From Pseudarthrobacter sp. NamE2 (GTDB taxonomy: Bacteria; Actinomycetota; Actinomycetes; Actinomycetales; Micrococcaceae), in the NCBI RefSeq assembly GCF_005796205.1, contig NZ_VAHN01000013.1, forward strand, positions 1 through 64,000: a DNA stretch of 64,000 nucleotides. Reading direction: 5' to 3'. The notes beneath the pieces were generated by a model, which saw only the letters and a list, made by a program, of their open reading frames with translations, did not search any database and was not told the DNA's origin. Positions 23,770 to 31,774 of the stretch are shown in pieces. The position numbers and the translations under genes are program-made. The first letter of the stretch is position 1. Every line of letters begins with the position of its first letter.

Positions 23770-24849
23770 ATGTTCAAAATCCCAGCTACGTGGATGCGTG
23801 GAGGAACCAGCAAGTGCTGGGTTTTCGAATGGGACAACCTCCAGGTTCCGGGCAAGACCGTGGACGAGGTGCTCCTGCGCCTCTTCGGAAGCCCTGACAA
23901 CCGCCAGGTTGACGGCGTGGGAGGCGGAACCTCGACCACCAGCAAGGCTGTCATCCTGTCCCGGTCCGTCAGCGAGGACGCCGACGTCGACTACACCTTC
24001 GCGCAGGTAGGCATTGATGAGCAGCGGGTTGACTGGGGCAGCAACTGCGGAAACTGCTCCGCCGTCGTCGCTCCGTACGCGATCGAGCGCGGCTGGGTTG
24101 CCGCCGGACCCGAGACCACTTCCGTGCGCACCCTGAACACCAATACCAACCAGCTCATCCTGCAGAAAGTTGATACCCCCGGCGGCGAACTGGGGCACTC
24201 GGGCACCCAGATGATCCCCGGAGTTCCCTTTCCCGGAATGCCGGTTGGCATGGGCTTTTTCGACCCCGCCGGCAGGACGACCGGACGGCTCTTTCCCACC
24301 GGAATTCCGATGAACAAGGTCACCTTTGACGGCCGCCAGGTGCCCGCCACCTTCATCGACGCCGGCGCCCCCGTGGTCATCGTCGAAGCCGAAACCGTGG
24401 GCCTCACCGGCCACGAAACCGCGGCCGAGATCGACACCCGCACGGAACTGCTGGTGCACCTGGACGACATGCGCCGGGACGCCGCCGTCCAGATGGGTCT
24501 CGCGGAAACCCGGGCCGACGCCGAGCGCGCCATCCCCAAGCTTGCCCTCGTGGCAAAGGCCGACGACGGCGACGAAGCCGACCTGCTGGTCCGGATGCTC
24601 TCCATGGGCCGCCTGCACCCGGCCCTCGCCATCACCGGAAGCGTGGCCCTCACCATGGCCGCGCAGCACCAGGGAACCGTCGCTGCCAACCTCATCACCG
24701 GCGACGTCTCGGCAGGAGTCACCATGCGGACCCCGGCCGGCCTGGTCCAGACCTGGGCCGAAACCCGCGAAGGCACCCCGGTCGTCGGCGCCCTCCGCAG
24801 TGCCCGCCGGCTTGCCGACGCTGACCTCCTGCTGCCGGACACCTGGTAA
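23770..24849 (+). CDS. PrpF-family isomerase (4-oxalomesaconate tautomerase-like)
   Basis: A 359-residue member of the PrpF/diaminopimelate-epimerase-fold family that moves double bonds or tautomerises unsaturated tricarboxylic acids. Both catalytic Cys regions are present: MRGGTSKCWVF at the N-terminus and WGSNCGNCSAVV about 80 residues later. HSGTQMIPGVPFPGMP and the GSVALTMAAQ region near the C-terminus also fit. ATG 23770 is chosen; an in-frame GTG four codons upstream is possible. Relatives are GalD (4-oxalomesaconate tautomerase) and PrpF (aconitate isomerase). The downstream TctC/TctAB genes suggest it converts an imported tricarboxylate such as an aconitate isomer. Confidence 0.88.
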   Translation: MFKIPATWMRGGTSKCWVFEWDNLQVPGKTVDEVLLRLFGSPDNRQVDGVGGGTSTTSKAVILSRSVSEDADVDYTFAQVGIDEQRVDWGSNCGNCSAVVAPYAIERGWVAAGPETTSVRTLNTNTNQLILQKVDTPGGELGHSGTQMIPGVPFPGMPVGMGFFDPAGRTTGRLFPTGIPMNKVTFDGRQVPATFIDAGAPVVIVEAETVGLTGHETAAEIDTRTELLVHLDDMRRDAAVQMGLAETRADAERAIPKLALVAKADDGDEADLLVRMLSMGRLHPALAITGSVALTMAAQHQGTVAANLITGDVSAGVTMRTPAGLVQTWAETREGTPVVGALRSARRLADADLLLPDTW

Positions 24850-24914
24850 GCACTCCACCACAAAGCTCCGGACGCCGCCGCGCGCACCGGACTCCCCAAC
24901 GAAGGACACCCTCA

Positions 24915-26108
24915 ATGACGAGCCAAAAGTCTTCCCTGGAACCTCCCGGGGACCTGGTGGACGCAGCAGCCACCGAACTTCCCGAACCGCCCAAGCACTC
25001 CCGGCGCACTATCCTCGCCTCCGTTGCCGCCCTGGCCGCACTCGGACTCGGAACCACAGTCCTGGGGGAGGGCCTCCTTAACCCGCCGTCCAGTACGGAA
25101 GACGGTGACTTCAGCGGCGAAACCGTCGAGTTCCTGATTCCGCTGGCTTCCGGCGGCGGCACCGATACCTGGGCCCGTTTCATCGGCACCGAACTGACGA
25201 ACTACATTCCCGGCCGGCCGGGGTTCGCCCCGGTTAATGAACCCGGCGGCGAAGGCATCTCGGGCACCAACAAGTTCGCCCGCTCCGCGAAGGCCGACGG
25301 CACCGAAGTCCTGGTGGGAACCGCCTCGACCGTGGTGCCCTGGGTCCTGGGACGCACCGCAGTGAAGTACTCGTTCGAAAACCTGCAGCCCGTCGTCGTT
25401 AATGGCACCGGTGGCGTCATCTATGCGCGGACCGAAGCGGGCGTCACCGGGGTCAAGGACCTCATCAACCGCGACAAACCTTTGGAGTTCGGCGGGATCA
25501 GCGCCACCGGCCTGGACATCACCACCCTGGTGGCCTTCGACCTGCTCGAAGCCGACGTCACGTCCACCTTCGGTTTTGAAGGCCGCGGCCCGGTGAACCT
25601 GGCCCTGCAGCGCGGGGAAATCGACCTGGACTACCAGACAACGTCTGCCTACGGCTCGGCCGTCGAAGGCATCGCCAAGGAGGGCAAGGCCACCGTGCTG
25701 ATGTCCTTCGGCCAGCTGGACGGCTCCGGCGAAGTCGTTCGGGACCCCAACTTCCCGGACGTCCCCACGGTCGCCGAGGCCTACGAACAGCTGCACGGCA
25801 AGAAGCCCTCCGGCGAAAAGTTGGAGGCCTACAAGACCCTCCTCGGCCTGACCTACACCTATCAGAAGGGCCTGTGGGTCCCCGAAAAAACACCCGAAAA
25901 GGCCGTCACCCTGCTGCGCGAATCCAGCGAGAAGCTCGGCGCGGACAAGGACTTCCAGGCCAAGGCCGCCAAAGTCCTCGGCGGCTACCCCCTGGTGGCG
26001 GACGCCGGCATGGCAGACCGCGTCCGGGCCGCCTACACCGTCAGCAGCTCCGTCAGGTCCTACGTCAAGGAACTGCTCGAGCACACCTACAACATCCACG
26101 TTGAATAA
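24915..26108 (+). CDS. TctC-family tricarboxylate-binding protein
   Basis: A 397-residue extracytoplasmic receptor of the tripartite tricarboxylate transporter (TTT) family. A long hydrophilic N-terminus (about 27 residues) precedes SRRTILASVAALAALGLG, which has a twin arginine and could be a Tat or Sec signal; no lipobox Cys is present. The mature part has the family feature VEFLIPLASGGGTDTWAR and the later GISATGLDITTL loop. GAAGGAC precedes the ATG. The membrane subunits follow nine bases after its stop, so ligand capture and transport are co-expressed with the isomerase. Confidence 0.9.
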   Translation: MTSQKSSLEPPGDLVDAAATELPEPPKHSRRTILASVAALAALGLGTTVLGEGLLNPPSSTEDGDFSGETVEFLIPLASGGGTDTWARFIGTELTNYIPGRPGFAPVNEPGGEGISGTNKFARSAKADGTEVLVGTASTVVPWVLGRTAVKYSFENLQPVVVNGTGGVIYARTEAGVTGVKDLINRDKPLEFGGISATGLDITTLVAFDLLEADVTSTFGFEGRGPVNLALQRGEIDLDYQTTSAYGSAVEGIAKEGKATVLMSFGQLDGSGEVVRDPNFPDVPTVAEAYEQLHGKKPSGEKLEAYKTLLGLTYTYQKGLWVPEKTPEKAVTLLRESSEKLGADKDFQAKAAKVLGGYPLVADAGMADRVRAAYTVSSSVRSYVKELLEHTYNIHVE

Positions 26109-26116
26109 GGACCACC

Positions 26117-28087
26117 ATGCTTGATTCCGCTATGGCAGCGCTGGCATCACTTGCTGATCCGTCGCTGCTGCTGATGCTCCTGATCGGCGTTGTCGCCGGT
26201 CTGGTCATGGGCCTCATCCCGGGACTTGGCGGCACCGGCGCCGTCGCGATCCTCCTGCCCATCACCTTCGGCATGGAACCGCCCCAGGCGCTTGCGCTCC
26301 TGATCGGTGCCCTCGCCGTCGTCCATACCTCCGACACCGTCTCGGCCGTGCTGCTCGGCGCGCCTGGCTCAGCCTCCGCCAGCGTCACCATGCTGGACGG
26401 CTATTCAATGGCAAGGAAAGGCCAGGCCGCCAGGGCACTGACCCTGGCCTTCCTGTCCTCGATGGCGGGCGGCATTATTGGCGCCATCGGCCTGACCCTG
26501 GCCATTCCACTGGCCCGGCCCCTGGTCCTCTCCTTCGCAAGCCCCGAACTGTTCATGCTGACAGTCCTCGGCGTCGCACTCGCCGCAGTGCTGTCCCGCG
26601 GAAACATCATCAAGGGCATCTCGGCCGGCCTGCTCGGCCTGGTCCTCGGCATGGTGGGCACCTCGCCCACGACCGCTGAGGAGCGCTTCACCTTCGGCAG
26701 CCTGTTCCTGGGTGACGGGCTCTCCCTCGTGGCAGTGGCCCTGGGCATCTTCGGCCTGGCCGAGATCGCCTCCCGCGCCAGCCAGCGCCGCGGCCAGAAA
26801 GAAAACATTACGCTCGGCGGTGGCTGGGGCAAGGGCATCCGTGAGTGGCTGTCGCACTGGACGCAGGTCATCCGCGGCGCGCTGATCGGCATCTGGGCCG
26901 GCGTCCTGCCCGGCGTCGGCGCCACCGCTGGTACCTGGCTGGCATACGGCCAGGCCGTGGCCACCGCCAAGGACAAGCGCAAGTTCGGCAAGGGCGACCC
27001 CCGCGGCATCGTCGGCCCCGAAAGCGCCAACAACTCTGTAGAGGCAGGGGACCTGATCCCCACCCTGCTGTTCGGCATCCCCGGCGGCGTCCCCTCGGCC
27101 ATGCTCCTGGGCATGCTCCTCACCTACGGCATCCAGCCGGGCCCGTCCATCATCACCGAACACCTGGACCTGATGTACCTCATCGTCTGGTCCTTCGCCA
27201 TCGCCTCGATCCTCGGCGCGCTGTTCTGCTTCCTCAGCGTCAAGCAGCTCGCCCGGCTCACCAAGGTCCCGTTCGCCGTGCTCGCAGCCGGCCTGGTCGC
27301 CGTCATGCTGCTCGGCTCCTTCCAGGAGGGCGGCCAGCTCGGCGACCTCTGGGTGATGATCATCCTCGGCGTCTTCGGCTGGCTGCTGAAGTCCACCGGA
27401 TTCCCGCGGGCCCCCTTCCTGATCGGCTTCGTCCTGGCCATCCCGCTGGAACGCTACTACTTCCTCACGGACAGCCTCTACAACGGGCTGGACTGGATGG
27501 CACGCCCCGGCGTCCTGGTCTTCCTCGCCATCCTGGTCCTGCCGATGATCTGGGCCTTCATCAAGTTCATCCGGGCCCGCCGGAACACCAACCTCGACGA
27601 CGGCCACCGCGACGAGCGCCCGGAGGACGACGAGAGCCCGCTGAAGAACTCCACCTGGTCCCTGGCTGCCGCCGGCATCTTCGCCGTTGCCTTCGCCGCC
27701 GCGCTGGTCTCCTCGCAATCGTTCTCGCCGGAAGCACGCCTGGTGCCGCAGCTGGTGAGCATCGGCGGCCTGATCTTCACCGGCATCCTGCTCTTCACGG
27801 AGGTCCGTACCTGGCTCAAAACCAGGACCGCACGGACCGGATGGACACTCGATGCAGGTTTCGCCATGAAGACCTTCGTATGGATGACAGCTTTCCTCGC
27901 CCTGACCGCAGCCTTCGGCTACCTCGTGGCCGTGACCGTGTTCATCCCGGCATTCCTGCTGGTGGTGGCCAGGGCCCGGGTCAAGGTTGCCCTCATCTAC
28001 ACGGTGGCGCTCTACGTGCTGCTTCTGGCCCTGCCGTCACTGCTCCCCATCGACCTGCCCCAGGGCTGGCTCAACACCCTCGTCTAG
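26117..28087 (+). CDS. TTT transporter membrane protein, TctA-TctB fusion
   Basis: A 656-residue membrane protein. The first 500 residues are TctA, with the duplicated signature GLIPGLGGTGAVAILLPITF and GVLPGVGATAGTWLAYGQA, and IPTLLFGIPGGVPSAMLLG. After an acidic linker (about residues 495-510, DDGHRDERPEDDESP), residues 515-656 have four helices matching the small subunit TctB. In the reference system these are separate proteins. AAGGACC precedes the ATG. With TctC upstream it forms a complete secondary carboxylate importer. Confidence 0.9.
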   Translation: MLDSAMAALASLADPSLLLMLLIGVVAGLVMGLIPGLGGTGAVAILLPITFGMEPPQALALLIGALAVVHTSDTVSAVLLGAPGSASASVTMLDGYSMARKGQAARALTLAFLSSMAGGIIGAIGLTLAIPLARPLVLSFASPELFMLTVLGVALAAVLSRGNIIKGISAGLLGLVLGMVGTSPTTAEERFTFGSLFLGDGLSLVAVALGIFGLAEIASRASQRRGQKENITLGGGWGKGIREWLSHWTQVIRGALIGIWAGVLPGVGATAGTWLAYGQAVATAKDKRKFGKGDPRGIVGPESANNSVEAGDLIPTLLFGIPGGVPSAMLLGMLLTYGIQPGPSIITEHLDLMYLIVWSFAIASILGALFCFLSVKQLARLTKVPFAVLAAGLVAVMLLGSFQEGGQLGDLWVMIILGVFGWLLKSTGFPRAPFLIGFVLAIPLERYYFLTDSLYNGLDWMARPGVLVFLAILVLPMIWAFIKFIRARRNTNLDDGHRDERPEDDESPLKNSTWSLAAAGIFAVAFAAALVSSQSFSPEARLVPQLVSIGGLIFTGILLFTEVRTWLKTRTARTGWTLDAGFAMKTFVWMTAFLALTAAFGYLVAVTVFIPAFLLVVARARVKVALIYTVALYVLLLALPSLLPIDLPQGWLNTLV

Positions 28088-28121
28088 CACGACCTGACCA
28101 ACTACGGAAAGAAGCAAGACC

Positions 28122-28505
28122 ATGACGGTTCTCGTTGCCTACGCCCCGGCCCCCGAGGGCCGGGAAGCCCTCGCCCGGGGCGTTGCCGAAGCAGTCCTTC
28201 GAAAATTAGACCTCCTCATCGTCAACGTGGGCCGCGGCCAGCACGACCTCCACACCGAAGAGATCCGCGACGTCGAAGACCAGCTGCGCGCAGCCGGACG
28301 CACGATGACGCTGGAGTCGTCTGTCCTCTCGGACCCCGGAGACGCCGTCATCCAGATCGCCCAGGACAAGAACGCCGACATGATCGTCGTCGGCCTGCGG
28401 CACCGGTCCATGGTGGGGAAACTGATCCTGGGAAGCACTGTCCAGCGCATCCTGCTGGACGCCACCTGCCCGGTCCTGGCCGTCAGGGCGGACCGGCTCA
28501 ACTAG
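28122..28505 (+). CDS. universal stress protein UspA family
   Basis: A 127-residue single UspA domain. It has the beta-strand TVLVAYAPAPEGREAL, MIVVGLRHRSMVGKLILGST with the nucleotide-binding G-2x-G-9x-G(S/T) pattern, and a final CPVLAVR strand. Such proteins often ride in transporter operons and may regulate or sense ATP. It starts 34 bases after the TctA-TctB stop behind GGAAAGAAG, and the transcript probably ends at the hairpin just after it. Confidence 0.9.
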   Translation: MTVLVAYAPAPEGREALARGVAEAVLRKLDLLIVNVGRGQHDLHTEEIRDVEDQLRAAGRTMTLESSVLSDPGDAVIQIAQDKNADMIVVGLRHRSMVGKLILGSTVQRILLDATCPVLAVRADRLN

Positions 28506-28510
28506 CCCAC

Positions 28511-28539
28511 AGCGGGACCGCTTCCACACCGGTCCCGCT
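28511..28539 (+). terminator. hairpin after the TTT/UspA operon
   Basis: AGCGGGACCG (28511-28520) and its complement (28530-28539) form a perfect 10-bp stem with a 9-nt loop, beginning six bases after the UspA stop. The following bases have no strong U-run. Confidence 0.6.
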
Positions 28540-28632
28540 CTGGCTGCCGGACCATCCGGCAGGCGAGCCTACCCCCGCATTCCATCGCAACAGGAACCCG
28601 AAGGACGGGCGCGGGGGAGGGGCACGCAGGAG

Positions 28633-28670
28633 AAGGAGGCAGGAGGATCCGATGGTCCTTCTGCCTCCTT
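28633..28670. terminator. second hairpin before the MatC-type gene
   Basis: AAGGAGGCAGGAGGA (28633-28647) pairs with 28656-28670 with one mismatch in 15 around an 8-nt loop. The arms are purine on one side and pyrimidine on the other, so both an A-start and a T-end are present, giving a terminator on the plus strand. Confidence 0.6.
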
Positions 28671-28763
28671 CCCTACGTCACGCCATCCCCAGCCGTGCGC
28701 CTTACCTTCAGAATGACGGCATCACCGTTTACCGGCGCGGACCACAAACCAAGGAGAGCAATC

Positions 28764-30203
28764 TTGACCAAGACAGCAGAACGGGTCACGGCCCCTGCCG
28801 GTGAAACCGGTGAGCGAAGCCGCGGCCGCCGCCCGCGCAGCCTTATGCTACTGGTGGCAGTGGCCGGTTTCCTGATCCTGGGCCTGGCTGCTTTGGTGCT
28901 GGGAGGGAACCTCTTCGACCCGGCGGCCGCCACGGAATCGGAGCCGACCATGACCGCGACGCAGCTCGTCCCCCTCGTCATCCTTGTCGTGATGTTTGTT
29001 GTGGCCACGAAATGGCCGTTGAACATCGGGGTCATGGGCCTGGTCGCATCGTTCGGCGTCGGCTATTTCATGCTCGGCATGACGGACCGGGAGATCCTGG
29101 CCGAGTTTCCCGCCAGCATCGTGCTGACCATCATCGGCGTCACCTACTTCTTCAGTATGGCGCAGCGGAACGGCACCATCGACATCATCGTGCAAACCTG
29201 TGTGCGCCTCGTCCGCGGCAAAACCATGGTGCTGCCCTGGGTGTTCTTCCTGCTCGCCGCGGCACTGACAGCGCTGGGCACCTTCTCGCCCGCCGCCGTC
29301 GCGCTGCTCGCACCCGCGGCCATCGGCTTCGCCTACGAGTCCCGCATCCACCCCGTGGTGATGGGCGCCTTCATCATCAACGGCGCGCACGCCGGCGGCT
29401 TCTCGCCGCTGTCCGTGGCCGGCGTGCTGGTGCACAACATCGCCGAGGAGAATGGCTTTCCAATTTCCCAGGGTGCGCTCTTCGCCGCCAGCTTCGCCAT
29501 CAACCTCATCCTGTCCGTCCTCACCATCGTCGTCTTCGCCCTGCTGGGCAGGTTGCGCGAGGGGGAAGGCCGGCACATGGACCTGGACACCTCGGCAACC
29601 GTCCGCCCGCACGGCCAGCAGATCCTCACCCTTGTTCTGATCACGGTGATGCTTGTCTGCACCCTGGGCTTCCATATGCCGATCGGTTTCGTGGCCCTCT
29701 CCGCCGGGCTCCTGCTGGCGCTGGTCAACATCAAGGAGCACCAGACTTTCATCGGGGGCATCTCCTGGTCCACCGTCCTGCTGGTGGCCGGCATGATCAC
29801 CTACGTGTCGCTGCTCCAGCACGTGGGCGTCATCGACACGCTCGCGGAGCAGGCCCTGGCACTGGGGGCGCCGCTGCTGATCGCACTCGTGCTCTGCTAT
29901 GTCATCGGGATCGGGTCCGCCTTCGCCTCCTCCACTGCCCTGCTGACCGCCTTCATCCCGATGGCCGGCCCGCTGCTGGCCGCCAGCACGCTGAGCGCCT
30001 CCGGAACGGTTGCTGCCCTTGCCGTGGCCGCCACCGTCGTCGACGTTTCCCCGTTCTCCACCGACGGCGCACTGGTTATTGCCAATGCCCGGGACGAGGA
30101 CCGGCAGCGCGTCTACAAGCAGCTGATGATCTACGCCGGCGCCGTCGTGCTTGCAGCACCCGTCCTGGCGTGGGCGCTGCTGGTGCCCACCGGCATCATG
30201 TAG
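28764..30203 (+). CDS. MatC-type dicarboxylate carrier (SLC13-like permease)
   Basis: A 479-residue membrane carrier with about 12 helices. After a basic N-terminus and one helix, the region from TATQLVPLVILVVMFVVATK matches the N-terminal domain of the malonate/dicarboxylate carrier MatC, and GSAFASSTALLTAF and DVSPFSTDGALVIAN match the repeated pore motifs of this superfamily. Start is TTG 28764 because AAGGAGAG lies five bases upstream; the upstream in-frame start has no site. It follows the tripartite carboxylate locus after two hairpins, so it is separately transcribed but probably functionally related. Confidence 0.85.
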   Translation: MTKTAERVTAPAGETGERSRGRRPRSLMLLVAVAGFLILGLAALVLGGNLFDPAAATESEPTMTATQLVPLVILVVMFVVATKWPLNIGVMGLVASFGVGYFMLGMTDREILAEFPASIVLTIIGVTYFFSMAQRNGTIDIIVQTCVRLVRGKTMVLPWVFFLLAAALTALGTFSPAAVALLAPAAIGFAYESRIHPVVMGAFIINGAHAGGFSPLSVAGVLVHNIAEENGFPISQGALFAASFAINLILSVLTIVVFALLGRLREGEGRHMDLDTSATVRPHGQQILTLVLITVMLVCTLGFHMPIGFVALSAGLLLALVNIKEHQTFIGGISWSTVLLVAGMITYVSLLQHVGVIDTLAEQALALGAPLLIALVLCYVIGIGSAFASSTALLTAFIPMAGPLLAASTLSASGTVAALAVAATVVDVSPFSTDGALVIANARDEDRQRVYKQLMIYAGAVVLAAPVLAWALLVPTGIM

Positions 30204-30220
30204 GTCCCGCCCCAGGGAGG

Positions 30221-30449
30221 ACGTTTTGGGCCGGGTCCTCAACCATCCCTGGCTCGCCTGGCCCGGTGCAAGCTCTCCTACGGCATGTACCTCTGGCACA
30301 TGTCGGCGTACCTCCTGCTGCTGCCTCTTGTAACGACGGCGCCGGTCCGGGTTGCGCTTACGGCAGCGTTGACCGTCGCCCTTGCCTTCTTGTCATACCG
30401 GTTGGTGGGGATACCCGTCCGGCGTCGGGCCAGCAAGAGTGGGAGTTAG
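30221..30449 (+). pseudogene. C-terminal relic of an acyltransferase-3 (OafA-type) gene
   Basis: One frame reads VLGRVLNHPWLAWPG and a second, shifted near 30265, continues KLSYGMYLWHMSAYLLLLPL and then a final helix to TAG at 30447-30449. Together these are the last two helices of an acyltransferase-3 membrane protein (the LSYGMYLWH signature). The other eight or so helices are absent and a frameshift breaks the remainder. Confidence 0.8.
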
Positions 30450-30479
30450 CATCTGAGTGCGTAATTTCATTTTCTAAAT

Positions 30480-30524
30480 CGAGTAGACATTACTCGGGCG
30501 CCCGCGTGAGAAGCTACCTAGATT
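30480..30524 (+). promoter_or_regulatory. CGAGTA-N5-TACTCG promoter, site 1
   Basis: Perfect inverted repeat CGAGTA (30480-30485) and TACTCG (30491-30496), then 22 nt, then -10 TAGATT (30519-30524). The next ATG is six bases after the -10, so the transcript would be leaderless. Four more promoters in the following 7 kb have the same layout. Confidence 0.7.
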
Positions 30525-30530
30525 CGGGTC

Positions 30531-30677
30531 ATGGCACGAGTTTCTGGCCTTGGGCAACGACGTCGCAGACCCCTTGCAGGTACTCCGCGTTTCGCCCGGC
30601 CGCATCATCCAATTGACGTCGTCCCCATAACTGGTTCCGCTTTCAGACCCGCCTCGCCCTTATCCCGGCACGTCTGA
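30531..30677 (+). CDS. possible 48-aa basic protein or leader ORF
   Basis: The frame starts at ATG 30531, six bases after the TAGATT -10 of site 1, and ends at TGA 30675-30677, sharing its last A with the ATG of the next gene. The product is Arg/Pro-rich (MARVSGLGQRRRRPLAGTPR). The amino-acid content is not convincing by itself. The start-to-promoter distance identical to that of the gene at 35356, and the TGATG junction, argue that it is translated, perhaps only to couple the next gene. Confidence 0.4.
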   Translation: MARVSGLGQRRRRPLAGTPRFARPHHPIDVVPITGSAFRPASPLSRHV

Positions 30678-30883
30678 TGCACGTGACAATCCCCTTCGAA
30701 GACGACTGGAACACCGATTGCCCGCATCAATTCGTGGGACGCTGCAACGCCTGCCTAGCGGAAGCCGCCAGGCAGCGCGCACGGGAATCCGAGGCGCATT
30801 CGACCGAAGGTTCGCCTACCGGCCCGGGCGGGGGGACGATGCCCCCTTCGCCGTCGTCTGACGCCTCACGCCTCGAGAGTTAG
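30677..30883 (+). CDS. small Cys-containing hypothetical protein of the stress-type regulon
   Basis: A 68-residue protein: MHVTIPFEDDWNTDCPHQFV then GRCNACLAEAARQRA and a Gly/Pro/Ser-rich tail. Cys, His, Cys and Cys in CPHQ...CNAC could hold zinc. No family is recognised. Its start overlaps the stop of the 48-codon frame, so translation depends on the site 1 transcript. The palindrome at 30930 follows its stop. Confidence 0.55.
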   Translation: MHVTIPFEDDWNTDCPHQFVGRCNACLAEAARQRARESEAHSTEGSPTGPGGGTMPPSPSSDASRLES

Positions 30884-30929
30884 CGACGGGCTGGATGAGC
30901 ACTTGTTGCGAAGCATCACGGCAGCCTTA

Positions 30930-30953
30930 CGACGGCGGCGCGCGCCGCCGTCG
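30930..30953. repeat. CGACGGCGGCGC palindrome, copy 4
   Basis: The 24-bp perfect palindrome is identical in core sequence to copy 1 at 14246-14269. It lies 47 bases after the stop of the plus-strand gene at 30677. Confidence 0.7.
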
Positions 30954-31049
30954 AGCACGTCAGGGATGAGGGGGCCGACAGCTATTTGCGGATCCACGCC
31001 GATCCGCCGCCTCCGCCATCGGCCCCGGGTCTTGGACAGTTCGAATAAA

Positions 31050-31165
31050 GTTTGTTGCCTGGCGGCGCCGCTGCTTGGCGCCGCCAGGCGTGAGACCATC
31101 GGCTTTGCCGACTGAAAAGGTGCGGGCTGACTGGGCCTCACTTCCCAGATGCACCCCCATGCGCT
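31050..31165 (+). repeat. two-hairpin element, copy A
   Basis: CCTGGCGGCGCC (31058-31069) and its perfect complement (31077-31088) form hairpin 1. GAGACCATCGG follows, containing the start of a small second hairpin (TCGGC/GCCGA, loop TTT). GCACCCCCATGC lies at the 3' end. Copy B at 33366-33478 has the same order with compensatory base changes in the first stem, so structure appears to be conserved. It may be a structured RNA or a mobile palindromic unit. Confidence 0.6.
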
Positions 31166-31368
31166 CCCGACCTTCTTCCATCACTGTGCATGGAGTACCT
31201 CAAGAACAAGTTTCGATGGGGTCAAAAATTCCTCAAGACTTCCGCAAGCTTCCAATCCCGTCAGGCGGTAACACCCGGACTGGCCTGTAGGATTTTCCGG
31301 AAATGGCAGGCAGGGGACAGACCATGCGCACGGTTGCCTGCCGCTCGGCATGGTGCTTGGCTGGTGCC

Positions 31369-31590
31369 ATGAGCGATTCAGAAGCCCGCAGCACTGACGA
31401 CCTTCCCGACGACGAACACCTGCGCAACGACGTCGTTCCGGCGTCCGAAGCCGAGCCCGAGTCTTCCAATCCCGAGCATTTCACTCCGGGCCAGACCAAC
31501 GCCGGTCAGCAGGTGGGCGGCCTGGCTTCGGCCACCGGTTACGGAACCGGCCAGGATCCTGACGAGCCCAACACCAACAACCCGGTGTGA
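31369..31590 (+). CDS. acidic, disordered hypothetical protein
   Basis: A 73-residue protein rich in Asp, Glu, Ser, Pro and Asn (MSDSEARSTDDLPDDEHLRN, then GQQVGGLASATGYGTGQDPD). It lacks hydrophobic segments and is probably disordered. ATG 31369 gives a product without the odd Cys-rich lead that an in-frame ATG at 31324 would add, but that earlier start has the better ribosome site (AGGGGA), so the start is uncertain. Function unknown. Confidence 0.55.
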   Translation: MSDSEARSTDDLPDDEHLRNDVVPASEAEPESSNPEHFTPGQTNAGQQVGGLASATGYGTGQDPDEPNTNNPV

Positions 31591-31651
31591 TTGTGGAAGC
31601 CTAAAAACGAGTAGCACAGGTAGCCGCGAGCCGGGATCCCGGGCCAAACAT

Positions 31652-31696
31652 AAGTACCCGGTACTCGTGACCGAGATGTGACGCCACTTCTAAAAT
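31652..31696 (+). promoter_or_regulatory. CGAGTA-N5-TACTCG promoter, site 2 (GH16 gene)
   Basis: AAGTA (31652-31656), five bases, and TACTCG (31662-31667) match the palindrome with a weaker left arm. The -10 TAAAAT (31691-31696) follows after 23 nt. It drives the glycanase gene that starts at 31775. Confidence 0.65.
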
Positions 31697-31774
31697 GGAT
31701 CGGACAAGGGGATCAGGCCGCCGCGCCATCGCTGCTCCGGGTCCCCGTCTCCGGACCATGCAGGGGAGGACACC

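Larger units (their letters stand above)
30884..31368. other. intergenic region with two structured elements
   Basis: About 485 bases with no convincing gene. It contains copy 4 of the CGACGGCGGCGC palindrome (30930-30953) and copy A of the two-hairpin element (31050-31165). The remaining sequence shows only short Arg/Pro-rich frames. Confidence 0.5.

Noticed and set aside
31606..31630. CGAGTA followed by GCACAGGTAGCC as a sixth member of the promoter group
   Set aside because: The right arm does not match TACTCG and the five-base spacing is not kept. The true site is at 31652.
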